Below are positions 34,218-42,215 of a stretch of DNA of 64,000 bases, in pieces. The notes below the pieces were generated by a model. It made no database searches. It saw only the letters and a program-made list of their open reading frames with translations, and was not told the DNA's origin. The stretch spans positions 434,001 through 498,000 of the forward strand of contig JADMKE010000016.1 of the NCBI GenBank assembly GCA_018780035.1, written 5' to 3'. The DNA comes from Candidatus Sericytochromatia bacterium. GTDB lineage: Bacteria; Cyanobacteriota; Sericytochromatia; UBA7694. Both the position numbers and the translations under genes were made by a program. Numbering within the stretch: position 1 is the first letter of the stretch; every line of letters starts with the position of its first letter.

Positions 34218-35084
34218 TTATGCCACATTTGCCGATCCAGCGGCATTCTTTGCGCTTTCTGACTCACTTCGCTGCCACTGCCAAGTGACCCAAGCCAGGG
34301 GCCCCAACCAAACCAGAAGTGTGGGGCCTTCACGCAGGGGGTTGTAGGTTCCCTGGGCGCTTGCCAGCAGGCCCCACTGGCTCAGGCAGAGCACTGCCCA
34401 GATCCAGCCCGCGTGTAAGCCCATGCTGGCCCCCAAATGACCCGTCACGTGGCGCAGCCCCCCCAGCACAAGGCCAATCAAGAAGAGGTGCAAGGCCAAC
34501 CAGCCCGAATGCCAACTCTCTCCATGTACGGCACTAAAGATCAGGGCCTGAAGCAGCAGTGTTTGGCGGGGGCCGAGTGCAGGTTGCCAGACTTGCCAGA
34601 GCCAACCGCGAAAGAGGACTTCTTCGATCCCTGCCAGGGCCCAGGCCGAGAGTAGGCTAGATAGGCTGACCAGACTAAACACACCAATCAAGTGCAAATC
34701 GGGCCCTTGTGCTGACACCACTTGGCCAGAGCCGTAGCCCCAGAACCACAAACAGCCAAACGCCAGCAGGCCCCAGCTAAAGGCGGGAATCAACTGTTTG
34801 TACCAGCCCTTTCCCAGGCCCCAGACCTGCCATTTTTGCCCTGAGCGGCGCAAGCTCAATTGCAAACAGATCCCCAGCCAGAGATAGAGACCCATCAGGT
34901 ACAGATTTTGCCAAAAAGCCGAAATGGGCTGTCCCGCAAGCAGATTTTGCCAATGGGCGGGTGCCAAGCTGAGCAATACAACCAGCCAAAGACCTGCCCC
35001 CAGACAGACCTGCAAGAGCAGAGTTAGACTTTCTTTTCCTGCGGTCAAATAGGGGATTGCTACTTGTTTTGAGGGTTTTGTCAA
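34218..35084 (-). CDS. CPBP-family intramembrane metalloprotease
   Basis: About 288 aa. Multi-spanning (about 7-8 segments) with the CPBP/Abi motifs: AGIEEVLFRGWLW (E-E-x-x-x-R) and later GHLGASMGLHAGW (His), the likely metal-binding site in the membrane. Family members include CAAX-prenyl peptidases and bacteriocin-immunity proteins. I chose TTG at 35084 because AAAGAGG lies 5 nt upstream; the open frame runs to 35552 but would overlap the divergent repeat gene (start 35182) and encodes Cys/Trp/Ser-rich nonsense there. The start is therefore an inference. Confidence 0.75.
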   Translation of the reverse strand: MTKPSKQVAIPYLTAGKESLTLLLQVCLGAGLWLVVLLSLAPAHWQNLLAGQPISAFWQNLYLMGLYLWLGICLQLSLRRSGQKWQVWGLGKGWYKQLIPAFSWGLLAFGCLWFWGYGSGQVVSAQGPDLHLIGVFSLVSLSSLLSAWALAGIEEVLFRGWLWQVWQPALGPRQTLLLQALIFSAVHGESWHSGWLALHLFLIGLVLGGLRHVTGHLGASMGLHAGWIWAVLCLSQWGLLASAQGTYNPLREGPTLLVWLGPLAWVTWQWQRSESESAKNAAGSANVA

Positions 35085-35181
35085 ACCGGCCTCTTTCAAA
35101 AGATCACAGACGCCTGATGCCAGACTCCTGATACAATGATAACAGGCTCCGTGTAAGCCTCTAGAGAAGGGTGTCCGATCT

Positions 35182-36501
35182 ATGTCGCAAGAAAAATCCG
35201 ATCTGGAAATCAGCACCAAGCTGGTCGAAAAAGGTCTGATTACACAAAACCAATTGACCCAGGCATTGGAGTACCAGTGCCGTTTGCCGCCCGGCCAATA
35301 CACGACTTTGCCCCAGATCTTGATTGATTTTGAATTTGTCACCGAAGCCCAGATTCGCACGGCATTGGGTGAATCGTATAATGCTTTGGACGATCCGATT
35401 GCCCAGATCCTGATCCGGGAAGGCATTCTCTCAGCCCAGCAATTGCACCATGCCATGGATATTCTCAATGCCTTTCCGACCCAACATATTGTGGATATTT
35501 TGGTCGATTTGGGGTTGGTTTCCAATGCCCAGATTGAACAGACCATTTCCAATTACCAGCTCAAACAAAGCCAGATTTTTGTGCGCTCGGATGCCTCTTT
35601 GCAAAGCCTGAAACCAGCCATCGTGGATAAAGAAGAGGTCTATCAAGAAGAGGCCCGCTCTCCTGAGCCCACTGTGCATATGCCTTTGGGGCGAATTTTG
35701 GTGGCCAAAGGTTGGATTACCCAGAGCGAATTGGATCATGTGCTTGAATACCAGCGCCGCCTGCCCAAGGTTTTGCACAAACACCTGGGCGAAATTTTGA
35801 TCGAACAGGGCTATCTCGATCAAGCGCAATTGGACGAAGCCCTGGCCAGCCAGCCGCAAAAGCAGCCGAATCGGGTTGGTGAGCTTTTGGTCAAAGCTGG
35901 GGTGATCAACGAAGGCCAATTGGCCCATGCCCTGAGTTTGCAGTTTAGCCCCGAACATGCCCAAAAAAAATTGGGTCATTTGCTTTTGGAATTGGGGTAC
36001 AGCACCCGTGAGCGGATTGAGGCCGCCTTGGCATCGGCCCAAGCACCGCCCCAAATAACACCTCAGGTTTCACCCCCTCCTTCGGCTCCGCAAACAGCCG
36101 AAACGCCTGCCAAGAAGCCTTTGGGGCAAATTTTACGCGAAAAAGGTTATATCACTGAGGCTCAGTTGCAGGCCGCTTTGAACTTTCAAAAGAGTGGTGG
36201 TAGCCAAGATTACCGTCCATTGGGAGATATCTTGGTGCTGACCGGTGCGATCACCGAAGCCCAATTGCAAGAGGCCCTGACGGCCCAGCCTGAGTTTAAA
36301 CAGATGCCGATTGGCCAAATTTTGGTGAAATATGGCTTGATTGCCGAATGGCAACTCGCCCATGCGCTCTGTGTGCAATTTGAACCCGGACGTCCCCATA
36401 TTACTTTGGGCGCTCTTTTGGTGGAATTGGGCTATACTAATCAAGATGCTATTGAAGAGACCATGTTAAAGCATTTTCGTCAGAGCCAGGGGGTTGGCTA
36501 A
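35182..36501 (+). CDS. Twelve-copy MshEN/GspE-N-like repeat protein
   Basis: 439 aa, almost all repeats. Twelve copies of the 24-residue motif with spacers, arranged as three blocks of four. Each block opens with a motif followed by EYQ-x-RLP (ALEYQCRLPPG, VLEYQRRLPKV) or NFQ, and closes with a copy such as KLGHLLLELGYSTRERIEAA. Clear copies: PLGRILVAKGWITQSEL, HLGEILIEQGYLDQAQLD, RVGELLVKAGVINEGQL, PLGDILVLTGAITEAQL. Weak copies lie in the first block. No ATPase, signal peptide or membrane segment; two Pro/Glu-rich linkers join the blocks. Likely a cytoplasmic c-di-GMP or protein-binding scaffold. Followed 38 bp later by a sister gene. Confidence 0.82.
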   Translation: MSQEKSDLEISTKLVEKGLITQNQLTQALEYQCRLPPGQYTTLPQILIDFEFVTEAQIRTALGESYNALDDPIAQILIREGILSAQQLHHAMDILNAFPTQHIVDILVDLGLVSNAQIEQTISNYQLKQSQIFVRSDASLQSLKPAIVDKEEVYQEEARSPEPTVHMPLGRILVAKGWITQSELDHVLEYQRRLPKVLHKHLGEILIEQGYLDQAQLDEALASQPQKQPNRVGELLVKAGVINEGQLAHALSLQFSPEHAQKKLGHLLLELGYSTRERIEAALASAQAPPQITPQVSPPPSAPQTAETPAKKPLGQILREKGYITEAQLQAALNFQKSGGSQDYRPLGDILVLTGAITEAQLQEALTAQPEFKQMPIGQILVKYGLIAEWQLAHALCVQFEPGRPHITLGALLVELGYTNQDAIEETMLKHFRQSQGVG

Positions 36502-36539
36502 TTATATGTTGTTAGATAAAACCGAGAAGGATCGTTCCT

Positions 36540-37427
36540 GTGTTTCCCAAACGCACTGAGTCCATAGATAAAATTCTGATTGAAAAAGGCCTCTTGACGC
36601 CACAGCAATTGACAGAGGCCCTGCAGTATCAGTGTCGGTTGCCCAGTGGACAAGAGATGACTTTGCCAGAAGTGATTGTGGCGCTTGAATTTGTCAGCGA
36701 AGACGATATGCAAGTTGCCCTCGGGGAAAAACCCCCGATCGAAGATGTGCTTTTGCAGCAATTGATCAAAGATGGGGTGATCCAAGAGGGTCAATTGGCG
36801 GATGCCCTCCAAAACCGTGAGTCCAGTGGTGAAGAAAAGCGCATGGGCACTGTTTTGCTCGAAATGGGTTATACCACCAAAGAGATGATCGAAGCCGCCC
36901 TGCAGCATTATTATAAAAAGCAGAACCCCACCGGACAATTGCCCTCTTATCAAGATATGGCCGGTTCAGCCCCTGCTCAACAAAACCAGGCTCAAAAAAT
37001 GCCGGTCGCAGGGGCTTCAAATGCAGAGGGCGATGGCGAGCCTGTGGGCCAATTGCTGATTCGCAAGGGCTTTATTACCCAAGATGAATTGCAAGATGCT
37101 ATGGACTATCAGTTCCGCTTGCCGCGCATTTTGCATAAACCGATTGGGGAGATCCTGGTGCTGTTGGGGTATATCACCCAGCAACAATTGGAAGAAGTGC
37201 TGAAAGAACAGCAAGCCCCTCCCAGTGATTCACTCGGATTGGTTTTGGTTAATATGGGCCTGATTCAACAATGGCAACTCTCCCATGTTTTGACTTTAAA
37301 ATACCAGCCCGAACATGCCCATAAAAAAATAGGCACCCTTTTGGTTGAAATGGGGTATGCCCGCCGCCATGAAATTGAAGCCGCGATGAAAGAATATACT
37401 CAACGGCAAAAACACCATCTTTCATAA
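36540..37427 (+). CDS. Eight-copy MshEN/GspE-N-like repeat protein
   Basis: 295 aa, paralogue of the preceding gene: two blocks of four repeats, joined by a Gln/Pro-rich linker (about 130-160). Copies include KILIEKGLLTPQQLTEA, PVGQLLIRKGFITQDEL, PIGEILVLLGYITQQQL and KIGTLLVEMGYARRHEI. The block-opening signature is kept (LQYQCRLPSG; MDYQFRLPRI), as is the block end (KYQPEHAHKKIG). GTG start with GAGAAGGA about 9 nt upstream. No other domain. The two genes are evidently cotranscribed and arose by block duplication. Confidence 0.82.
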   Translation: MFPKRTESIDKILIEKGLLTPQQLTEALQYQCRLPSGQEMTLPEVIVALEFVSEDDMQVALGEKPPIEDVLLQQLIKDGVIQEGQLADALQNRESSGEEKRMGTVLLEMGYTTKEMIEAALQHYYKKQNPTGQLPSYQDMAGSAPAQQNQAQKMPVAGASNAEGDGEPVGQLLIRKGFITQDELQDAMDYQFRLPRILHKPIGEILVLLGYITQQQLEEVLKEQQAPPSDSLGLVLVNMGLIQQWQLSHVLTLKYQPEHAHKKIGTLLVEMGYARRHEIEAAMKEYTQRQKHHLS

Positions 37428-37530
37428 GTTTGTTTCCTGAGCTTGTTTCCTGGGTTTGTTTAAAATCTCGTGCAAGCGGGTAGAAAAAAAATGGACCTTC
37501 ATTCCTGCGACAAGAGGTAATCTCGCTTAA

Positions 37531-37881
37531 ATGGCAACCATGGCCCGCTCACAAGCCCTCTCCGACGATCAGGTCGATGAATTACTCAACGCCCTTTTGG
37601 ATTTTCACAGCCTTTTAACGGGGCTTTCGAATAGTTTTCAGTCCCGTTTGGCCCAAATAGAACAGCAATTTTCCCAAGAGCGTGCAGCGGCACCTGTGCT
37701 GGGTCAGCCTGTGGCCAATGCAACCATGACCATGCGTCTCGGGGAAAAGCCCATCGAAGAAAAACCGCTTTCCCAGGCCAATTCGATCTCACTTTTAAAA
37801 GAACTCGAAGATGAGGTCTTTGAACCTGAGTCGGGCGAAGAATTTGCGATTGTGGACTTTGAAGACGACGAAGACTTTTAG
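37531..37881 (+). CDS. Small acidic protein of unknown function
   Basis: 116 aa. Helical N-terminal half (LSDDQVDELLNALLDFHSLL, coiled-coil-like to about 50) and a very acidic C-terminus (ending DFEDDEDF). No recognised domain. The only Shine-Dalgarno-like AAGAGG is about 16 nt upstream, so the exact start (37531 or 37540) is unsure. It follows the repeat-protein pair by about 100 bp and may belong to the same unit; that is inference. Confidence 0.55.
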   Translation: MATMARSQALSDDQVDELLNALLDFHSLLTGLSNSFQSRLAQIEQQFSQERAAAPVLGQPVANATMTMRLGEKPIEEKPLSQANSISLLKELEDEVFEPESGEEFAIVDFEDDEDF

Positions 37882-37937
37882 CCAGAGCCGCGACACCAGA
37901 GCCGCGACGCTTTTGGCTCCCGAAAAACGCCCAAGAA

Positions 37938-37964
37938 AAAAGCCCCGAATTCATCGGGGCTTTT
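37938..37964. terminator. Bidirectional terminator
   Basis: 11-bp stem AAAAGCCCCGA / TCGGGGCTTTT (37938-37948, 37954-37964) with the loop ATTCA, between convergent genes. Confidence 0.9.
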
Positions 37965-37979
37965 GTTTGCCTTGTTTTT

Positions 37980-38660
37980 TTAGAGGACGGCTTTGGCGAA
38001 ACGGCTTTCGTTCCACTGGGTCTCGGGGCGATAGCCATTGACAGGAGCGGGTTGAGAGTCGTTGCCTTTGGTACCTTTGTGGGTCACAAAACCAGCGACC
38101 AAGCCGACAGCTGCACCAGCGCCAGCACCGATCATCCAGCCTTTGGTGCCTGCGAATTTTCCACCGAGTTTGCTGCCGATGTCAAAACCCATTTTGGCAG
38201 CGATGCCGCCGACAGCAGCGCCGAACATCCCACCACCGAGGGTGGCAGAGGCGACGTGTTCAAATTTGGAGGTGCCTTCGCCGATGGCGGGAGAAGAGCC
38301 AATGGCGCTTTGCAGTTCTTGTTCAACCAGCCAGCCATCATTGTTGGAGTCGAAGATGCGCAGTTCGTTGCCCAGACCGATGCCACCTGTCTGTTGATCC
38401 ACCATTGCAATATTGAGTTGGTCTGCCGAAATAACAAAGTGACCCCGAGCCCGATCCTGAATGACAACTTCCACACGCCCATTGTTCTGAAAACTTTGCA
38501 TTTGACCAGAGCTGGTCAGCTGTTCTACACGCATATTGCCGGGCATGGCAGGCTGTTGCTGCACAGGCTGGGGCTGCGGTTGATACTGGGGCTGAACAGG
38601 TTGGGGCTGATACTGGGGCTGTTGGGGCATGATTTCGTTGAGGGGTCTCAGGCTTTGCAT
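37980..38660 (-). CDS. EF-hand protein with glycine-zipper membrane segment
   Basis: 226 aa. Pro/Gln-rich start (PQYQPQPQP repeats), a small domain, then one canonical EF-hand loop DSNNDGWLVEQE (about 105-116; Asp1, Asn3, Asp5, Gly6, Glu12) for calcium, then a long Gly/Ala-rich glycine-zipper stretch (about 138-190; for example GAGAGAAVGLVAGFV) that may insert into a membrane. No Sec signal. ATG at 38660 is preceded by GGAGGAA 9 nt upstream; a TTG at 38690 is in frame but lies before that site. Function unknown; calcium-dependent envelope association is a guess. Confidence 0.68.
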   Translation of the reverse strand: MQSLRPLNEIMPQQPQYQPQPVQPQYQPQPQPVQQQPAMPGNMRVEQLTSSGQMQSFQNNGRVEVVIQDRARGHFVISADQLNIAMVDQQTGGIGLGNELRIFDSNNDGWLVEQELQSAIGSSPAIGEGTSKFEHVASATLGGGMFGAAVGGIAAKMGFDIGSKLGGKFAGTKGWMIGAGAGAAVGLVAGFVTHKGTKGNDSQPAPVNGYRPETQWNESRFAKAVL

Positions 38661-38875
38661 GGTCGGGGTTCCTCCAGGGGTTCTTGGCAAACTTTACACA
38701 ATTATTGTCGTGAAACAGGCTTTGGATCTTGTTGTATCCCTTTTAAGCTTAGAGCAAATTTAAAGATCACTTAATGATCTCATTCTAAAAAGCCTATCTT
38801 TAACTATATCAGAAGCGGGGCGAGATCTCCAGAGGGGCACACGATTTGGCACGAAAGTTCTGTGCAACTGCGTGC

Positions 38876-38881
38876 TATAAT
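38876..38881 (+). promoter_or_regulatory. Extended -10 next to a start codon
   Basis: TG-C-TATAAT ends 6 nt before the ATG at 38888, so transcription would begin at about the start codon (leaderless mRNA). Confidence 0.45.
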
Positions 38882-38887
38882 CTCTGC

Positions 38888-39151
38888 ATGAATCTCAAAC
38901 CCGCTCTTGGCCCCACAAATTATGGCTTGGAAGTGGCTCCCGAACTGCGCAAGCAGCCCGTGGGGCGTATTCAATCTGCGCCAGATCCCGAACGCCGGGC
39001 TGCCGAAAAGTTGCTGCCCGCGGGCCGACTGGAAAAAGAGGGGAGTTTTGTGCACTCCCTGGGTTTTGTCGAAAACGAGCCCCCCCCACCGCCCAAAGAG
39101 TTTAAACACGGAGTTGCTCTTGTTCAGCGCCTGAGCGTCAACTGGCTCTAA
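38888..39151 (+). CDS. Small hypothetical protein
   Basis: 87 aa, Pro/Arg/Glu-rich (PDPERRAAEKLLPAGRLEKE; then a PPPPP run), no membrane segment or known domain. Start at 38888 is supported by a -10 box 6 nt upstream and no better upstream site. Convergent with the M14-transpeptidase gene 25 bp away. Coding status is moderately likely. Confidence 0.45.
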   Translation: MNLKPALGPTNYGLEVAPELRKQPVGRIQSAPDPERRAAEKLLPAGRLEKEGSFVHSLGFVENEPPPPPKEFKHGVALVQRLSVNWL

Positions 39152-39176
39152 CGGAAAACCCCCTGCTTTCGCCGTG

Positions 39177-40829
39177 TTATTTGGCGGAGATGATCACCTT
39201 CATGCCGACCCTAAAAATTTGAAAGAGCTGTTCCACATCGCCGTTGTGCATGCGCACACAGCCGCCAGAGATGGCTTTGCCAACCAGATTGGGTTCGTCG
39301 GTGCCGTGTAAACCAATGGCCACACCCGTTTTAAAGTGTCCGACATTGAGCTGCATCCAGCGTGTGCCCAGCGGGTTATTGGGGTGTTTGGAGGGGTAAG
39401 AGCGGCGTCCCAGATGGGGACTGCCATAATACGAGGGAAAAGGCACCTTGGAAATAATCCGAAACGTCCCTTCGGGGGTGTCTTTGCTGCCCAGTCCTGT
39501 GGACACAGGCACCGAGACCACGATGCGGTTCTGATCGATCACCTGCAAGAGCTGTGTTTTTTTGCTCACGCGGATATACGCGTGTTTGGAGAGGCTCTTG
39601 GGCAAACTGAGCCTGCCCGGTTGGTAAGGGGTTGCTGTCGGCAGGGGGGTTGGGACGGGGGTTGGGATCGGGGTCACTCTTGGGGTGGGTGTGGCCAGAA
39701 TGATTGAACTGGGGGTCGGCTCTGGCGTGGGTTCTGGCGTTGGCAAAGGACTGGGCGTGGGCCCCAAGAGCCACCAGCGCCGTTTGGGGGCTGGAAGCGG
39801 GTTGAGCGGAGACAGCTCGCGCGAAGCCAGGGAGATCAGGGTCGGGGTGGCCTGCGGCAGGGGACTGATGGCGGGGCTGGCAGTTGGGCTGGCCGTTGGG
39901 CTGGCAGTTGGGCTGGCAGTTGGGCTGGCAGTTGGGCTGGCCGTTGGGTTTGGGGCCTGGCTGGGAATGGGGCTGGGCGGTTTGCTTGGGAGGGGGCTGG
40001 GCAGCGGCGAAGGAGCCGCACTGGGCAGTGCTGAGGGTTCCAATTGGGGATTGGGGTATTGTAAAAGCGCCAAAAGGGTTGTGCGGTAGCGGGCCCAGGC
40101 TTTTTCGGGGGATTCATAACCTGTCTCAAAGGTAATCACAGGAATGCCATGCTCTTTGCCATAAAAGGTGCCAAATGAGCCCGGTGTGGCGTAGCCAATG
40201 CTGCCGCTGATCGGCAATTTGCTCTGTGCTGAGAGCGCCTTGGCCAAATCCAAGGCTGGGCCGTCGTAATTGACCACAGCCAAAGGGCCGTGAATGCTCA
40301 AGATTTTCAGGTTTTTTTTATCGCCATTGAGATAGGGTTTGATCAATTCATAAACCAAACGGCTTTCGGGTTCGGAGAGGGCCTGGGCACCAGCATAATA
40401 ACGTGTGCCTGCATTGAGGTTGGGTTTGTAATCGCGGGTCGGAAAATTGCGGTTGAGATCGACTTTGCGCCCATTGGTGCGGCTATTGGCCTGATAGCCA
40501 TCGGGATTGACCAAGGGTACACAAAAAATGGTCTTATTGGCGTAATATTGTGGTTTTGCCGCCAGCTCTTTCATCAATTGTTCGAGCATATACACGCCCT
40601 GCCGCTCATCGCCATGAAAGGCAGCAAAGAGAAAGATCGTCTCGGCACTGCCCTGACCAAAGCGGTAAACGGGAATGGCGCGTTTTTGGTGGCTCTCGGC
40701 TTTGCTGGGCAGCTCTAATAATTGATGGGGGCTGGGCCCTTTCTGGGCCAGGGCTGGGCCTGCCAAACTTAAGACAAGCGCCAAACCCGCGCTTAGTGTG
40801 CTTAGTGCGCTTAAATGGAGTCGAAACAT
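39177..40829 (-). CDS. Fusion of M14 zinc carboxypeptidase/amidase and L,D-transpeptidase
   Basis: 550 aa. Signal peptide (LALVLSLAGPALAQ). Residues 45-255: M14-type domain like MpaA/DL-carboxypeptidases, with zinc motif FHGDERQG, later LSIHGP (His ligand), substrate Arg/Asn region KVDLNRNFP, and catalytic Glu in ITFETGYES. Residues 260-405: Pro/Ser/Thr linker with six TASP repeats. Residues 410-550: YkuD L,D-transpeptidase, with HGTDEP and the SGGCVRMHNGDV catalytic Cys motif. The protein could both trim peptide stems and make 3-3 crosslinks or attach proteins to peptidoglycan. Followed on the same strand (upstream) by an amidase gene 14 bp away, so a cell-wall operon. Confidence 0.85.
   Translation of the reverse strand: MFRLHLSALSTLSAGLALVLSLAGPALAQKGPSPHQLLELPSKAESHQKRAIPVYRFGQGSAETIFLFAAFHGDERQGVYMLEQLMKELAAKPQYYANKTIFCVPLVNPDGYQANSRTNGRKVDLNRNFPTRDYKPNLNAGTRYYAGAQALSEPESRLVYELIKPYLNGDKKNLKILSIHGPLAVVNYDGPALDLAKALSAQSKLPISGSIGYATPGSFGTFYGKEHGIPVITFETGYESPEKAWARYRTTLLALLQYPNPQLEPSALPSAAPSPLPSPLPSKPPSPIPSQAPNPTASPTASPTASPTASPTASPTASPAISPLPQATPTLISLASRELSPLNPLPAPKRRWWLLGPTPSPLPTPEPTPEPTPSSIILATPTPRVTPIPTPVPTPLPTATPYQPGRLSLPKSLSKHAYIRVSKKTQLLQVIDQNRIVVSVPVSTGLGSKDTPEGTFRIISKVPFPSYYGSPHLGRRSYPSKHPNNPLGTRWMQLNVGHFKTGVAIGLHGTDEPNLVGKAISGGCVRMHNGDVEQLFQIFRVGMKVIISAK
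39874..39945. repeat. 12-bp tandem repeats coding TASP
   Basis: Six near-identical 12-bp units (GGGCTGGCAGTT or GGGCTGGCCGTT on the plus strand) inside the linker of the M14-transpeptidase gene. The in-frame unit size allows length variation without frameshift. Confidence 0.9.
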
Positions 40830-40843
40830 GCAGCTACCTCAGC

Positions 40844-41524
40844 TTACGGTTTTTGACGCAAACCCTGCCGGATGGTGTGCATATTGGCTTCACCCGGATC
40901 AATCTTGTGGTAGGGTTTGTCGTCGATTAAATCTTTGACTTCTGGCACTTCTTGGGGATTCATACGTGCCACGGCTTGGTGCGAATAGAGCTTGCTCTGA
41001 TCGAGTTGGTAATGCCGCATCAGGCAGCGCACCAATTCTGTCGCTGTTTGGAGGGTGCTTTTGCGTTTGGCGAGATCCGCGGCATCCCGCGCCACCATTT
41101 CAATGCTAATGGCGCGGTGATTGATCCCATAGGTTGCTCTGGAGCGCACCGAAGGCGGCAGCAATTCCCAAATCTGATTGCCATCAACCACATAATGTGA
41201 GGCCAGACCTGGTTTCTCGCCAGCAAAATCTTTGCTGTTGACCAAATTCCAGGGAAAGGTCTCTCCGGCAGTATAATGCATGACAATCGCCGCTGGCTGC
41301 AGTTCCCAGGTTTGTTCGCCATAGTGGCGCAGGCTGTATTGACTCATTGCGGGTTTCCACTCACTCAGCGACCGTGCCCTGTCGGTTTTGACTTGGATCC
41401 CACAGCTCGGGTAATTGGGGTTGCCGCTCTGGTTACTATTCTGGTTGCCATTTTGGGCGGGAGCCTGGGCGACTTGAACCAGGCCCAATCCGATCATGAT
41501 GGCGGGCACACACCACTTGAACAT
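40844..41524 (-). CDS. N-acetylmuramoyl-L-alanine amidase (amidase_2 type)
   Basis: 226 aa. Signal peptide (MFKWCVPAIMIGLGLVQVA, cleavage near AQAPAQ). Amidase_2/PGRP-like zinc site: IVMHYTAGE (His), GLASHYVVDGNQIWELLP, NHRAISIEMV, YSHQAVARM and KIDPGEANM. Cuts the bond between MurNAc and the peptide stem in the periplasm. ATG at 41524 follows AGGAG by about 10 nt; a further upstream ATG at 41554 would place that site inside the gene. Operon with the M14-transpeptidase. Confidence 0.85.
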   Translation of the reverse strand: MFKWCVPAIMIGLGLVQVAQAPAQNGNQNSNQSGNPNYPSCGIQVKTDRARSLSEWKPAMSQYSLRHYGEQTWELQPAAIVMHYTAGETFPWNLVNSKDFAGEKPGLASHYVVDGNQIWELLPPSVRSRATYGINHRAISIEMVARDAADLAKRKSTLQTATELVRCLMRHYQLDQSKLYSHQAVARMNPQEVPEVKDLIDDKPYHKIDPGEANMHTIRQGLRQKP

Positions 41525-41649
41525 ACTCTCTAACTCCTGCTTAAGCACACGCATTTTCAGGCATGATACCTGTTGCGCTTGTGTTTTGTCGGTGATATAT
41601 GTTCCAGTCTGGTATTATGAAGGCGGTGAATAAGGCGATGGAGGTCAGC

Positions 41650-42213
41650 ATGGATCTGGACAGCAACGAATATTTGCTCAAACCGCACTGTGTGCCGGGT
41701 GTTTTTACCCCTGCGGAGTGCCAGCAGATTATTGCCTTACAAGGCTATACGGGGCCATCTTTGGTCACAGATGACGCCATTACCGAAAACCGGATTCGCA
41801 ATTCGACCAGTACCTTTGTACCTGCAGATCCGGATAACCAGTGGATTGCCGATCGTCTGATCGCCAAACTCACTGAGATCAACGATCATTATTACCATTT
41901 TCGGCTTACGCAGCTCTCACCTTTGCAGATTATCTCCTATCCTGAAAACGGCTTTTATGATTGGCATATCGACATCGGGGGCAAAGAGTATTCTTCGCGC
42001 AAGCTCAGCACAGTGACCTTTTTGTCCGATGCCTCAGAATACGATGGGGGCTCGCTCAAGCTGATCGTGGGAGCCAATGCCCGGGCCGTGCCGGATCAAT
42101 TGCAGGGCACAACAGCCTTTTTTCCCTCGTATATTTTGCACAAGGTTGAACCTGTGCGCCGGGGGCTGCGCCGCACTCTGGTGATGTGGGCCCACGGCCC
42201 CTGTTTTCAATAG
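41650..42213 (+). CDS. 2-oxoglutarate/Fe(II) oxygenase, PKHD type (first of tandem pair)
   Basis: 187 aa. Double-stranded beta-helix with the iron-binding H-x-D in YDWHIDIGG (about residues 105-113), distal His in SYILHKVEPV (about 161) and the 2OG-binding Arg soon after (RRGLRRTLVMW). Probably hydroxylates a prolyl or other residue; PKHD-type proteins resemble prolyl 4-hydroxylase. ATG at 41650 has GGAGG 5 nt upstream. The next gene is a diverged copy starting 2 bp after its stop. Confidence 0.85.
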   Translation: MDLDSNEYLLKPHCVPGVFTPAECQQIIALQGYTGPSLVTDDAITENRIRNSTSTFVPADPDNQWIADRLIAKLTEINDHYYHFRLTQLSPLQIISYPENGFYDWHIDIGGKEYSSRKLSTVTFLSDASEYDGGSLKLIVGANARAVPDQLQGTTAFFPSYILHKVEPVRRGLRRTLVMWAHGPCFQ

Positions 42214-42215
42214 CC

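Noticed and set aside
34218..35552. Long minus-strand start for the CPBP protease
   Set aside because: The extra 156 codons overlap the divergent repeat-protein gene and encode a Cys/Trp/Ser-rich sequence without hydrophobic or family character. A TTG with a good ribosome binding site at 35084 is better.
37428..37530. Repeated GTTTCCTG units considered as an operator
   Set aside because: Only two imperfect copies with no symmetry or spacing pattern; too little to support a call.
39874..39945. Tandem repeats considered as CRISPR or VNTR outside a gene
   Set aside because: They are in frame and encode TASP units in a Pro/Thr/Ser linker of the M14-transpeptidase fusion.
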